Of a stretch of DNA of 64,000 nucleotides, positions 1 to 11,936 are shown in pieces. Source of the stretch: Ptychodera flava. Its lineage: Eukaryota; Hemichordata; Enteropneusta; Ptychoderidae. The stretch's first letter is position 1. Each line of letters starts with the position of its first letter. The translations under genes and the position numbers were made by a program. The stretch spans positions 14,856,283-14,920,282 of the forward strand of contig NC_091943.1 of the NCBI RefSeq assembly GCF_041260155.1, given 5' to 3'. The notes beneath the pieces are model-generated. The model was not told the origin of the DNA and ran no database searches. It saw only the letters and a program-made list of their open reading frames with translations.

Positions 1-74
<74 letters not shown>
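1..74. repeat. (TA)n microsatellite
   Basis: An uninterrupted run of AT dinucleotides within the methyltransferase intron. It pairs with the TA run at 264-338 on the other side of a hairpin element. Confidence 0.95.
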
Positions 75-76
<2 letters not shown>

Positions 77-78
<2 letters not shown>

Positions 79-214
79 ACACAAATTACTTTTCAAGTAC
101 AAAGTAATGAAATCTGTTAGCATCCTGCAATCCTCAGACAGTAGTCTGAGGATTGCAGAATGCATGAAACTTGGGTAACAGATTCCAATACTTTGTACAT
201 GAAGTAATTTGCGT
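77..214. mobile_element. Hairpin MITE between two TA tracts
   Basis: The two halves are inverted copies. The left arm from AATAACACAAATTAC through GCAATCCTCAGAC (about 129-142) is repeated in reverse complement up to GTAATTTGCGTTATT (about 202-216). The centre is the short palindrome around 130-165. It lies in the methyltransferase intron and is flanked on both sides by (TA)n, which fits insertion into a TA-rich site. No coding capacity. Confidence 0.7.
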
Positions 215-262
215 TATTTTTTATTGCGTTCGCATCGAGCACTGTGATTACCCAGGAGGACA

Positions 263-263
<1 letters not shown>

Positions 264-338
<75 letters not shown>
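264..338. repeat. (TA)n microsatellite
   Basis: Dinucleotide TA tract; the source of the spurious Ile-Tyr reading frames on both strands here. Confidence 0.95.
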
Positions 339-340
<2 letters not shown>

Positions 341-379
341 GATACATACCATGTGCAAACGCCAAGAATAGATCCTTAC

Positions 380-554
380 CTGTTACTCTTCCTACACGCT
401 TCGACAAAAGTATTGTGAGTTGGCCTGGCCCACATCCAACGTCAAGTAAAGCGTCTCTCTGATCCAATGATAGGGCCTGAGAAATTTGTTCCACACTCGT
501 TAAGGCTTGTTTTGACCTCTTGGCATGATATGTCGGCAAACGGTCGAAATTCAT
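380..554 (-). CDS. First coding exon of a class I SAM-dependent methyltransferase (partial gene)
   Basis: The exon starts at the ATG at 554 and ends at a consensus donor (ACAG|GTAAGG) after base 380, giving 58 codons plus one base. The peptide begins MNFDRLPTYHAKRSKQAL and contains LLDVGCGPGQLT, the glycine-rich motif I that binds S-adenosylmethionine in class I methyltransferases. A short N-terminal stretch followed directly by motif I resembles juvenile-hormone-acid-methyltransferase-like and other small-molecule methyltransferases of invertebrates; the subfamily is inference. The apparent extension past 380 into a run of Ile-Tyr is only translation of the intronic TA microsatellite. The remaining exons must lie beyond the left edge, because the gene reads leftward and 1-379 is intron. 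Confidence 0.72.
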
Positions 555-1010
555 CGTAACTGTGTCGTCTGTATCAGAAAATTAACGGTAATTTATTCAT
601 CGCCGTTGACACTGTGCGATAACCTACATACCACGAATTATATATACCAAAGGATCTAGGAGCGATGAAGGTAAGGATAAACACTGTTGCTTACGATATT
701 CCTAACATTTTCCTTCACAATAGTTAGGTCTCCTTGTAGAGGGAAAACTGTTCTCTGCATGAAGATGGTCAGATGGAGTCATTTTTGAGACAGCATTGGT
801 GTACAGTTGGAGACACGGAGACAGTTACAATACAGTTTAGTTGTTATTTCGGGGCGGACCATTGGATCTTGGGAGGGGTGGTCAAAAACAAAAAAATTCA
901 AAGGAAAAAAGTTAGGGAAGGAAAATCTTCAGACAAGTTTGCAAAATAAAAAAATAAAATCAGAACGCAAAAAAATTATAAATCTGACAGTTTACTTAGA
1001 AACAGTAACA
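555..1010. other. Upstream of the methyltransferase gene; nothing recognised
   Basis: Expected to hold the 5' UTR and promoter of the leftward methyltransferase gene. I see no clear TATA box, initiator or repeat. Confidence 0.4.
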
Positions 1011-1012
1011 AA

Positions 1013-1920
1013 TATGCATGCAAATCTGCAACACTGTTATTTTGCGGTACCCTTCAAAATATGACTGTTACAGCTGTAGATTCCTAATATTTTTTTCTGT
1101 TAAAAGTCTATTTGATATTTCTGATATGTCCCTGTACCAAATGAAACAGATGTAATAGCAAAAAGGGCCAGACTTTTTGTGTCAAGCTAAAAAAATTGTA
1201 GAATTTGGTTTTAGCTATGACTGAAATTTTCAATGTAAACTTTGGGGTAAGGGGTAAGTTTTGGTTATATATCATGAAAACTATAGACGATATTGCATGT
1301 TACAATATATCATTCTGAAGATTAGTAAATTATCTTTCTAATGATACCTAACAAACCAGGTTATATTCAAAAACAAGCTCAGCAGATAACTTATAGGAAG
1401 ACAGTTTTAACAAAAATGCATGCAAATCTGCAACACTGTTATTTTGCGGTACCCTTCAAAATATGACTGTTACAGCTGTAGATTCCCAATATTTTTTCTG
1501 TTAAAAGTCTATTTCATATTTCGTACATGTCCCTGTATCAAATAAAACAGATTTCAGACAAAACATTACATTTTTTATTATGCCTAGCTAAAAAATTGGT
1601 AGAATTTGAGATTTACTGTAATTTGCAATGTTAAATTTTGGGGTAAGGGGTAAGTTTTGGTTATATTTGACAAAAACTGTAGAAGATATTGCATGTTGCA
1701 ATATGTCATCTTAAAGAGGAATAAATTCCCTTTCTAATGATACCAAACAAGTGAGGTTATGTTAAAAAATGAGCTCAGCACATGACTTACAAGAAGACAG
1801 ATTTGACGAAAATGCATTTGGCTTGGAAAATCGTGATTTTGCGGTACCCTTCAAAACATGACCATAACAGCTATTCCATCCCTATATTTTTTCTGTTAAA
1901 ATTCCATTTCGTATTTTAGG
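1013..1920. repeat. Tandem repeat, three copies of a ~400-bp unit
   Basis: The landmark ATGCATGCAAATCTGCAACA followed by TTTTGCGGTACCCTTCAAAA occurs at 1014 and 1415, with a diverged third copy at about 1811, giving a period near 400 bp. Between landmarks the copies share TTTTTTCTGTTAAAAGTCTATTTC and GGGGTAAGGGGTAAGTTTTGG-like stretches. No coding capacity is visible. Confidence 0.85.
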
Positions 1921-1984
1921 GATCCCAAGGCTTCTGAAAAATACAGGTTTGTTATCCTGTGGGGGGGGGGGTGCACGTAGACCC

Positions 1985-2235
1985 CCTCTAGCCCACGGCC
2001 TAGTACTAGTTTTGCAAAAAATTGCTTTTTCCTTCTCTGTGTCACGTATTTGTCCTTTGACGATCTTACGCGAAGTTTTGTCACCGTACTGCATCTATTA
2101 TCTGATAGGCGCCAAGGCAAGCAAGTGGAAATTACTAATCTGTGGACCCTGTCACCAGATTATCACCGGATTAACTTTGACAATTTCAAAGTCAACAACG
2201 AACGCACCAGCAAGGTATAACAGAAGAATGGAAAG
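1985..2235 (+). repeat. Dispersed repeat fragment (same family as 11340-11820 and 41290-41890)
   Basis: Shares GTGTCACGTATTTGTCCTTT, ATTATCTGAT, a GGATTAACTTTGACAA block and the ending AGCAAGGTATAACAGAAG with 11340-11590, where the sequence is one arm of a large hairpin. The overlapping reading frames show no protein-like features. Confidence 0.75.
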
Positions 2236-2381
2236 GAACTCTCAAAAGCCGTGTCCAGACGTGATAAGTAAACCTAGAGGACACTTTATATCCAGGTGTA
2301 GGCAAAACAAACTTGAATATTCATTTGTAAACGAACAGATCGGACAGGAGGACCTCCCATGAATACGTGCTATGTGTTCAC

Positions 2382-2415
2382 CCATAGACCCTGAAAACGT
2401 GTTCAGGGTCTATGG
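2382..2415. repeat. Short palindrome
   Basis: CCATAGACCCTGAA (2382-2395) and TTCAGGGTCTATGG (2402-2415) are exact inverted copies separated by 6 bases. Confidence 0.85.
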
Positions 2416-2419
2416 TTCA

Positions 2420-3090
2420 ACACACCTTGCTAACGTATCGGAGGTGTATTTATACTCTTCCGGCTGGCCCGGCAAAAACACGTTGGTCGACGTGTCTAAC
2501 AGCGCATCGAACTTAACCGGACTTCATGGGTATACTGCACAATTCCTTGTAAGTCAAGAACAAGAACGGAAGAGGCTGTATTTACTCGACGTTCGCCTCT
2601 AACTTGATCAGTTTATCGACTGCGTTCTTGCAATACGTATAAGGCAGTTTCGTACTAGTCTTTTTTAAATACCTAAATAAGACATGTTTTGCATACGATG
2701 CAAGTTTTAGAGCAATATATATTACGTACCGTTCGTTTGTTTGCCAGAAAATACAAGCGGGTTTGTCGGTTAGTGACTGCGACCGTGTCTGCAGATTTTA
2801 TACACCGCGGTACTTTGCATTGAACTTTTCAATTGACCCCATGTGCTAAATTAAACAAAAACAAGAAGGTCGAGTGTTCTCTCTGCAAATCAAGAAGCAT
2901 TTCGAACACGAACGATTCAAATATCTTGACCTCAACATTACTAAGCTATGCAGCTCGAAAGTTATTCTCGGAAACAGGACTGATTTATCGTCTTTGGTAT
3001 TGATGAGTTTGTTAGGAGAGAAACTGCACTCAGTCCAACTACAAAGAGGATGCACCAGTTCAGAGACATGGACTTGAAATAGGGTATCTG
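2420..3090. other. Intergenic; nothing recognised
   Basis: Only short reading frames with no recognisable motifs and no obvious repeats. Confidence 0.3.
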
Positions 3091-3092
3091 AG

Positions 3093-3161
3093 TTGGTAAA
3101 GGAGACAAGTCCGGTAGTCTACGGCTTTACCGTAGACTACCGGACTTGTCTCCTTTACCAA
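3093..3161. repeat. Perfect 32-bp-arm hairpin
   Basis: Left arm 3093-3124 (starts TTGGTAAAGGAGACAAG) and right arm 3130-3161 are exact reverse complements around a 5-base spacer. This is too perfect for chance and probably a very short MITE or a recent inverted duplication. Confidence 0.9.
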
Positions 3162-3730
3162 ACTTGGTCTTTGGTATTGCCTAAACATCCCGTTTTCGTT
3201 CGAAGACTGTGACACCAATATCGATCTCAAACGCATAGATCGACCTGGTTATACATTGGTGTGCTTTCAATGTGTCTTCACAGTTTTAAAAGACATCTCG
3301 TCTTGCATGTTAATTGTATGTTAAAAAACGAATAAGGCCTATATTGGTCAAATTAGGATGGAATATTGTAGATGGAAATACTTTTGCTTACTTGTCAGTT
3401 TATGCAACAAGCGGTGAGTTTCTCCCCTCAAACGTTGACCAACTGTCGTCAAAAGCACATAGATTGTCACGCCCGTGTTTACACACAGCTGTGACTCCCG
3501 AACCACATATCCCAAAGCATCTTGGGTATTTTGTTTACCCGCATCGATCATGAACAATCTGAAGGTCAAAAGTTTCAAGGTCTCTGACGGACCACAGCAG
3601 GACACTGACTCCACGGCTGCGAACAGCGTTCTGCAGCCCTAAGAAGCAACCGACGAACCCATCAATTGAACTGTCCCCGTTTCAACATGTTACCATTGGT
3701 AGCTGTGGAAACGCAATAAAATAATAATAT

Positions 3731-4065
3731 CAATAAAATGACCTATACCTGCCTGAACTCTGATTATTGCCCATTCCCTAACTCTTTTTGAGAACATAAT
3801 CTGTGGTTCGTTTACGTAATTCGGCTGATCTTCAAAAGAGTACTAAAGATTTTCACTCTGACCGGCCTTCACGCTATTCACGTTCGAACGGGCGACGTCC
3901 TTCTTAGCATATCGATAGAAATCAAAGTACGCTGCTTGAGTGAAAATCCTTTGTACTCCTTGGAAAATCAGCCGAAATACGTCAATGAACCAGAGATTTT
4001 GTTCACAAAATGAGTTAGGGAATGAGCAATAATCAGAGTTCAGGCAGGTATAGGTCATTTTATTG
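3731..4065. mobile_element. Hairpin MITE (~335 bp)
   Basis: Begins CAATAAAATGACCTATACC and ends with its reverse complement GGTATAGGTCATTTTATTG. The arms remain alignable inward for about 150 bp, e.g. GCCTGAACTCTGATTATTG against CAATAATCAGAGTTCAGGC. There is no clear target duplication and no coding capacity. Confidence 0.85.
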
Positions 4066-5026
4066 AATTACACTCACTTTGGTGTATTTTGCCATTCAAA
4101 GTTCCGACATAACGTAGTCGTCGCAATGGATCCATTTTTTTCGGGCACACTGTTCATGCAGCCGACAATGAGATGCTAATGATATGCGAAGTGTCAGTCT
4201 AAGGTCTCCTCGACCCATTTTCGCTCCCAGTTGGCCTGCAGCTATCCGTGGCGGGGTTGACCTTACCCGCATAGCGATGCACGCTACCCGCCAACAGATA
4301 GCTGCGTTTCCACAGCTAACACTACTGCAACTTCACTAAGTCAGGCAAGCAAGGGCTGTAACTCAAAGAGATTTAATGTTAATACTTGTGTACCGCAAGG
4401 TTCAATTTTGGGACCTCTGTTGTTCATTATTTCTATAAATGATCTGCCGTTATCTGTCAATTGTTCAAGTTTACATTATGTAAGCTTATGCAGACGATCA
4501 AACACTTCCTTGCTAAAGGTCAAAATATTACAGAAGTAAATGATGCAATAGATGTTGAAATTCGTCCAATTTCTAACTGGATAACCTCTTATTCTATGCG
4601 TATTAATGTTTCTAAAACCAAGTGTCTTATTATAACAACTCCACATAAGTTAGGTCGTATCAGAAATGCCAATTCTTTATCTGTAATGATGGGAGGTGTG
4701 CTAGTGTACGACATGGTTCTGTATTAGGAGTGGTTCTTGATGAACTTTATCTTGGAGCATTCATGTCGATAATATAAGATGTAAGAAACTAAGTCAACGG
4801 ATTGGTTTAATTCGCAGACTTCGTCCATTTATCCCACTTAATAATCGAATCGTGTTATATTATGGTTTAATCCAAAGTTCGATTGATTTTAGGCTGTATC
4901 ATTGTTTGGGGTAACACTACGGAATATAAATTTGGATAAGGTTTTCATTTTGCAAAAGAGAGCATTGCGTACCCTATGATTATCCATCTACCGACCTCTT
5001 TTCTACGTTTGATGTAATGTCAGTAA

Positions 5027-5243
5027 GGCCAAAAAAATAATAGGTTTGTTTCTCGTCATTGACATGCGGCAAAAATGATGCGGCGACGCGATTTTTTTTC
5101 AATTTTATTATTTTGGTGCAATTTTATGCATTTCCCCCTTTTTTCCATAGGAGCAAATGAACAACAGGAAAAAAAGAGTTGACGAGCACACTCAGCTCTG
5201 AAGTGATGCGGGCAGTGACAAGAGACAAATCAATTTTTTGGCC
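5027..5243. mobile_element. GGCC-type MITE nested in the retrotransposon
   Basis: Begins GGCCAAAAAAATAATAGG followed by TTTGTTTCTC and ends with an inverted version (GAGACAAATCAATTTTTTGGCC). The same termini bound the better preserved copy at 59394-60015. The flanks are TAA (left) and TAT (right), so the 3-bp duplication is imperfect here. Confidence 0.65.
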
Positions 5244-5660
5244 TATAAGGCAGCGTATTTTTAACTTCCTCGCCGTCACTGTGTACAAATACTGCTCCAC
5301 ATTATCTCTGTAATGTATTTATTCCTGAAATAGTCACGTAAATTTGTATCCTACACGGTCAGCTTCACAGTTCAATTTCTACCGTCCACGTTGTATTTCA
5401 AATGCCGGCAAAAGAACATTTTATTAGAGAGTGACAGAAGCGTGGAATTGTCTACCAGTTGACGTAAAACTCGCATGTAACGAAAATAAGTTTAAAGGTT
5501 ATTAAAAGACTATAATTATGACTCGCATTTCGTTGAAAAAGAATTGTTTTGCTCTTTGTTTTTCTTGTATCCTATCAACTTATGTTTGCTGTATTTATTG
5601 GTGTCAGCCCCGAAGAATATTACTCATTACATGCAGTAAATTGGTCGCTCATAAAAAGGG

Positions 5661-5662
<2 letters not shown>

Positions 5663-5702
<40 letters not shown>
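5663..5702 (+). repeat. (AAAT)n tail
   Basis: About ten tandem tetranucleotides at the 3' end of the retrotransposon copy. Confidence 0.9.
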
Positions 5703-5703
<1 letters not shown>

Positions 5704-6045
5704 CAAATATTGACATACGGACGTAGTTATCACTGAATCATGCCTCCGATTTATGTACCAATAAATCATCCCCCATCTCTGATTATGCGTTAGCAAAAAA
5801 TTTGTCGGCAATCTTACCAGTTTTTTATGAAGCGAGTTTTTTTTTCTCAAACGTTGATACGCCGCCGTCGTCAAACACGTGGATTTTCCAGGTTTATAAA
5901 CAGCGCTGTGACTGACCCGTGTGGCGAAGGGAAATAACGGCGCCAACACGAAGTGTTTCCTTTGAACACTAACTACCAAATCCTACTTTACTCACAAAAG
6001 TATACATGTAGGATGTGTGAAGGTCACATTTACATACATTAGGAG

Positions 6046-6330
6046 GCATCATGGGCCAGTGGCTAGAGCAGTGGACGCACGATCACAGGATGGTGAGTTC
6101 GAGCCCCGGCATGGCTATGGTGTTGTTTCTCTAAGCAAGGCACTTTATTCCTCATTGCTTCTCCCACAGAGAAACATGGACAGAGTCGCAACGGGTATTG
6201 TTTAAGGCGTGAAGCGGTTACGTAACCCATCCATGTTCGCCTCGCCTCAGGTTGCTCTCGCCTCTCTTTTCCGAAGAGTGCCGACCATGCATCCTTCGGT
6301 AGTTTTCGGATTTTCGCCAATTGTTAAGCG
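6046..6330 (+). mobile_element. tRNA-derived SINE
   Basis: The head contains GTGGCTAGAGCAGTGG (around 6059-6074), close to a pol III A box, and GAGTTCGAGCCCC (6095-6107), matching the B box GTTCGANNC. The spacing of roughly 30 bp is tRNA-like. A non-tRNA body follows, with CTAAGCAAGGCACTTTATTC and downstream TC-rich sequence. It does not fold as a functional tRNA and no tail is obvious, so it is an old SINE copy. The 3' limit is approximate. Confidence 0.6.
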
Positions 6331-6884
6331 AAAGTATGTTCGGCAAAGTTTGTGTTGTTGTTGTCGTGTGGTGCTGAGCGGAATTTACATGCTGGCGAAA
6401 AGGGGAGTGTTTTGAGCTTCAGGAAAGTGAGTTTTACCGTTTTAAAAATTCCTCTCATATTTTATGAATATATAATGAGTGTGTTTGAACCAAATTTGAA
6501 AGTCATTTATCGATACTGTCTGCTTTTACTCAATGGTTTACGGTCAGTCATACCGTCTTGTACACGTGCGTCAAGGAAGGACATGTTTATGAAACTGCTG
6601 GCGTGTTATGTTTTGATTGGCGTGAAGTAGTGTTTCTGGCCTGAGAGCTCACAAAGTAACTATGGTTGCTACGCGACTGGCAGTACGATGCCATCTCGTC
6701 GTATTTTTCGCATAATCTCGTGCAATTATCAACCACAAACAAAGCCTCCAAAAAGTTTAATACCTTTGAAGCTCATTTTAATATGAAAAGCCAATAGTCT
6801 ACCGAGACGACCTTGGAACAAAAGGCATTATTGCATTTCCAGTCTGTCTATACTATTTGTCTGTGCTTCTCCCCACCCAGGAGT

Positions 6885-6960
6885 AATGGGTGCCTGGTAG
6901 CACAGTGGTTATAATGTGTGCGTTTAGCTCTGCTGCGCTTATTGGCTGCACATGTGAGCT
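6885..6960 (+). mobile_element. Possible second tRNA-like SINE head
   Basis: GGTGCCTGGTAGCACAGTGG followed by TTATAATG resembles a tRNA D-arm/A-box, but no convincing B box follows. Confidence 0.25.
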
Positions 6961-7199
6961 GTTGTTTACTCGTTAGCAGCTCATAACTACCTTATGAGCT
7001 GCTACCGAAATATTTGGTCGGGGCGATAAGCTCCTACGTTGGTGATCGGCAGAACCATAGTGGGCATAGGGGGAAGTAAAATTGTCCGTCCCCAGGGGTA
7101 GGGGCGGGGGTAGGGGTGTCTTGGTATCAGGTCTGGTTTCTTCTTGCTATGGTTATTTTATTTTAATACGTTTGACTGGAAAAACTAAAACGAAGGGGG

Positions 7200-8625
7200 A
7201 AAGGGGAATACGAAGGGCTATGATATTCTCATTTTAAGTACATAAAACTTTGACAACACCATGCAAAAATGAAATATTGTCCTGGCTTTGATTAAAATAT
7301 GCAAAAGTGAAATATTACCCACACACTTCAGGGACTTATGTTAGTAGACCAAGGAGGAGGGGGCTTTATGCGCAATGAAATATATACACGCACTGGCACT
7401 AATCTGATGGGGGTCTATAACTACCACTGATACCTTGAAGGGGACATGATATTCACCGTCTTAGTAGAGACTAATTTCACAACAATATGCAAAAATGAAA
7501 AATTATCCTTACACTTAAAGTACTTTTCTATTGGCCGAAGGGAAGGGCTTTGGTACAGTGCAATATATACAAGTACCAGCATCATACTGATCGGGGCCCA
7601 TAACTATCACTGATGGCCTGAAGGCGACAAGATATTCATAGTAATAGAAGAAACACCTTGAGAAAAGCATGTAAAAATGAAATATTGTTCTCACGCTTCA
7701 GGGACTTAAATGCATGAACAAAAGGGGAGGGCTTTGTGCGTTATGTTTAATATAGAGGCATTAGTGCCATACTGAAGACGGGGCCTATAACTTTAAATTT
7801 TGCCACGAAGGGGACATGATATTCTCAGTGTAAGTAGAGAACACATTCATATCAAGATGCAAAAACGAACTATTGTCCTCAGGCATAAGAGATTTATATA
7901 ATATGACGAAGGGGTCGGGGCTTTGTGAATAATGTATGATATACAGGCACCACCACCATACTAAGGACAAAGCCTATAACTATCACTGTAGCCATGAAGG
8001 CGGACATGATATTCCTAGTGTCAGCAGAGAATACTTTAATAACAATATGCACAAAAAGAAATATTGTCCTCAGGCTTAATGGGCTGGTGTTATAGGATGA
8101 AGAGGGAGGGCTTTAAGTACAATCGATACTACATGAGCTCTAGTAGCATCCTGAAAGCGGGGCCTATAACTGTAAATTATGCCACGAAGGTGGGCATGAT
8201 ATTCACAGTCTCAGTAGCGAAAAGTTTGATAGAGACATGCAAAGTTAAATAATTGTCCTCAGGCATAAGGGACTTATGTTATTGGACGAAGGGGGGAATA
8301 GTGTATAACATTTACTATAAAAGGATTAGCGCTATTGAAGACGGGGCCTATAGCTTTAAATTTTGGCACGAAGGGGACATGATATTTACAGTGTCAGTAG
8401 CAAAGAGTTTGATAGAAACATGCAAAGTTAAATTATTGTCCTCAGGCATAAGGGACTTATGTTATTGGACGAAGGGGGAGGGCATAGTGTATAACTTTTA
8501 ATATAAAGGGATTAGCGCCAAACTGAAGACAGGGCCTATAACTTTAAATTTTGCCACGAAGGGGGACATGATATTCACAGTGTCAGTAGCGAAGAGTTTG
8601 ATAGAAACATGCAAACATGCAAACA
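7200..8625 (+). repeat. Tandem array of ~185-bp units, direct arm
   Basis: The landmark GGGGCCTATAACTTTAAATT (with variants) recurs at about 7412, 7596, 7778, 7970, 8158, 8343 and 8530, each followed by CACGAAGGGGACATGATATTC and later ATTGTCCTCAGGCATAAGGG. The copies drift, and the ones nearest the centre (8150-8600) are most alike. Confidence 0.9.
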
Positions 8626-8629
8626 TGCA

Positions 8630-11070
8630 AACTTATAGGCCCTGTCTTCAGTATGGCACTGGTGACTGTATATTATACATTATACACAAAGCCCTACCCC
8701 CTCGTCCCATTATATAAATCCTTAAGCCCTGAGATAATATTTCTTTTTTTGCATCTTGTTATCAATGTGTTCTCTACTGACACTCAGAATACCATGTCTC
8801 CCTTCGCGGCAAAATTTAAAGTTATAGGCCTTATCTTTAGTATTGCGCTAGTGCCTATGTATTATACATTATACACAAAGTCTCCCCCCTCGTCCAATAG
8901 CATAAGTCCCTTATGCCCGATGACATTAATTTAACTTTCAATGTTTCTATCACACTCTTCGCCACTGACACTGTAAATATTATGTCCCCTTCGTGGCATC
9001 AGTGATAATTATAGGCCATGACTTCAGTATGGCGCCAGTGCCTATTTATTATACATTATATACTATGCCCTCCCCCTTCGTCCAATAACATAGGCCCCTT
9101 ATGCCCGATGACAATAATTTAACTTTGAGTGTTTCTATCAAACTGTTCGCTACTCACGCTGAAAATATAATGTCCCCTTCGTGGCATAATTTAAAGTTAT
9201 AGGCAATGTTTTCAGTATGGTGCTAATCCCTTTATATTAAACGTTCCCCCTTCGACAATAACATAAGTCCCTTATGCCTGAAAACTATTTTTCATTTTTG
9301 CATATTGTAATCAATGTGCTCTACTGACACTGAGAATACCATGTCTCCCTTCGCGGCAAAATGTAAAGTTATAGGCCTTATCTTTAGTATTGCGCTAGTG
9401 CCTATGTATTATACATTATACACAAAGTCTCCCCCCTCGTCCAATAGCATAAGTCCCTTATGCCCGATGACATTAATTTTACTTTCATTGTTTCTATCAT
9501 ACACCTCGCTACTGACACTGTAAATATTATTTCCCCCTTCGTGGCATCAGTGATAATTATAGGCCATGACTTCAGTATGGTGCTAGTGCCTATTTATATT
9601 ACATTATACAAAAAGCCCTCCCCCCCCTTCAACCAACAACATAAGTCCCTTGAGCGTGAGGACAATATTTCATTTTTGCATCTTGCAATCAATGTGTTCT
9701 CTACTGACACTGAGAATATCATGTACCCCTTCGTAGCATTATTTAAAGTTACCGCCCCTATCTATAGTATGGTGCTAGTGCCAATATATATTATACATTA
9801 TACATTAGACAAAAAGCTCCCCCGTCCTATATCATAAGTCCCTTATGCCTGATGACAATAATTTAACTTTGCATGTTTCTATCAAACAATTCGCTGCTCA
9901 CGCTGAATATATAATGTCCCCTTTCGTGGAATAATTTAAAGTTATAGGCAATGTCTTCAGTATGGTGCCAATGCCTGTGTATTGTATATTATATACTATG
10001 CCCTCCCCTTCGTCCAATAACATGAGTCTCTTATGGAGGAGGATAGTAATTTAACTTTGCATGTTTCTATCAAACTGTTCACTACTAGCACTGTGAATAT
10101 CATGTCCCCTCCGTGGCATAATTTAAAATTATAGGCCCTGTCTTCAGTATGACGTAGTGACTGTATATTATACAATGTACACTAAGCTCCCCCTTTTGTC
10201 TAATAACATGAGTCCCTTGAGCGCAAGGACAATATATATAAATAAATCCCTTTGCATCTTGTTATCAATGTGTTCTCCACTGAAACTGAGAATATCATCT
10301 CCCCTTCGTGGCAAAAGTCAAAGTTAAAAGCCTCGTCTTCAGTATGGCGTCAGTGTTTGTATATTGTACATGATATACTAAGTCCCCCCCTCGTCCTATA
10401 GCATAAGTGCCTTATGCCTTAGGACAATATTTCATTTTTGAATCTTGTTGTAAATGTGTTCAATATTAATTCTGAAAATATCATGCTCCCAGGCTTCGTG
10501 GCATCAGTTATAGTTATAGGGCCCCGATGTGTATGATGGTAGTACTTTAAGATTGCATTGTACTTAACTCCCCCCTGCAAAACGATATGTCCCTTAAGCC
10601 TGAGAATAATATTTCATTTTGCTTTTATTTATCAAACTTTTTTCTACTTACACTGTGAATATCATGTCCCTGCTCATGGCTGCAGTGATAGTTATAGGCT
10701 CTGCCTTAAGCATGGCGTGAGTGCCTGTATATAGTGTATTGTACATAAGCCCGCTCCCCCCGGGGTCACCCAATAACATAAGTCCCTTAATTGTATGGAC
10801 AATATTTCATTTTTGCATATCGCTATCAAAGTGTTTTCTTCTATTACTGTGAATATCATATCCCACTTCACTTCTTCAGTGATAGTTATTGATCATGCAT
10901 ATGGTTCTTGTATATATTGAATTGTACATAAAGCCACCCCGTCTTGTCCACTAACATAAATCCCTTAAGTGTGACTATACTATTTCTCTCTTTCATATTT
11001 TTATCATAGCCAGGACAATATTTTATTTTTGCATAGTGTTATCCAAGGGTTATCTACTTAGAATGTGAAT
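8630..11070 (-). repeat. Tandem array of ~185-bp units, inverted arm
   Basis: The same unit is read in reverse complement: AGTTATAGGCC..GTCTTCAGTATGG and ATCATGTCCCCTTCGTGGC recur about thirteen times. Two segments about 546 bp apart (from 8789 and 9335) are near-identical over more than 150 bp, indicating a three-unit higher-order repeat. Decay increases toward the right end. Confidence 0.9.
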
Positions 11071-11202
11071 ATCATAATCCCATCCTAACCCTCCCCTTCC
11101 CCCTTCGTTTTAGGGTCATAACCCCCTTCCCCTTCGTTTTAGGGTCATAAGCCCTTCGTACCACCTTCCCCCTTCCCCTTCGTTTTAGGGCCACCCTGTT
11201 TG

Positions 11203-11231
11203 ACCATGGAGGTAGCTGCTACCTCCATGGT
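11203..11231. repeat. Palindrome with CATGGAGGTAGC arms
   Basis: ACCATGGAGGTAGC and GCTACCTCCATGGT flank a single base. The same arm sequence forms a palindrome with a different loop at 55525-55552. Confidence 0.85.
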
Positions 11232-11233
11232 TT

Positions 11234-11880
11234 GAGTATGGCATGTATTGCCAATAAAGCATTATACTGCCAAGCCTTTGTGTCTTGGTCTCTCTCCAGG
11301 GTCTGTGATCTCATGTTAGCACTGGTTTTGAAACGATCGATTTCTTTTCCTCCGTCGCCGTGTCACGTATTTGTCCTTTCCACGGTTACTATCACACCGT
11401 GTCCTTTCACAATCTTATGAGAACTTTTATCACTGTGCTGCGTGTATTATCTGATGCGTTTCTTTGATTGCCTAATTCGCCAAAGCAAGCAAGGGTAAAT
11501 TACTTATCTGTGGACGCTGTCACCTGATTATCACAGGATTAACTTTGACAAAGTCAATAACGAACACCGCCAGCAAGGTATAACAGAAGACCTTGCTCGT
11601 GCGTTAGTTGTTGACTTTGTCAAAATTATTCCTGTGAAAATCTGCTGACAGCGTCCACAAATTAGTAATTTAACCTTGTTTGCTTTGGCGAATAAGCAAT
11701 CAAACGCATCAGATAATAGACGCAGCAGTGATAAAAGTTCCCATAAGATTGTGAAAGGACAAATACGTGACACAGCGACGCGGACGGAGAAAAAAAATCG
11801 TTACAAAATCAGTGCTAACATAAGACAAATACAACAAATGTTGGCAGTATAAAACTTTATTGGCAATACATATCATAGTC
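11234..11880. repeat. ~650-bp inverted repeat
   Basis: The left arm starts AGTATGGCATGTATTGCC; the right arm ends GGCAATACATATCATAGT. Further in, GTGTCACGTATTTGTCCTTT and TGATGCGTTT..GATTG have reverse-complement partners at 11695-11780, with the centre near 11587. Single-arm relatives lie at 1985-2235 and 41290-41890. Confidence 0.8.
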
Positions 11881-11936
11881 AAACATATTAAAATAAACTG
11901 AACCGTGGCAAGAAGAAACCTAAGCTGAGACTTAGG

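Larger units (their letters stand above)
4340..5702 (+). pseudogene. Decayed non-LTR retrotransposon, reverse-transcriptase 3' part
   Basis: In one frame the translation contains CVPQGSILGPLLFII followed by INDLP (around 4387-4447), the conserved RT block found in CR1/Jockey/RTE-type elements. After a frame change it continues with ISNWITSYSMRINVSKTKC (about 4570-4622), the RT segment that follows the catalytic region, and then IGLIRRLRPFIPLNNRIVLY (about 4801-4860). The catalytic YADD is not intact, and stops and frameshifts are frequent. The copy ends in a (TAAA)n tail at about 5660-5702, a typical 3' end for such elements. It is interrupted by a GGCC-type MITE at 5027-5243. The assignment to non-LTR RT is firm; the clade is not. 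Confidence 0.8.

Noticed and set aside
117..379. Extension of the methyltransferase frame into an Ile-Tyr run
   Set aside because: It follows a consensus donor and translates the TA microsatellite; intronic.
1949..2362. 137-codon plus-strand frame
   Set aside because: Crosses a poly-G run and a dispersed repeat; related repeat copies do not keep the frame.
7059..7063. AGTGG flanks of element I as a firm target duplication
   Set aside because: Only 5 bp in a G-rich context with a neighbouring partial repeat; kept as possible, not claimed.
8617..9837. Repeated 70-125-codon frames with shared peptides
   Set aside because: They are translations of the 185-bp satellite units; frames break between units.
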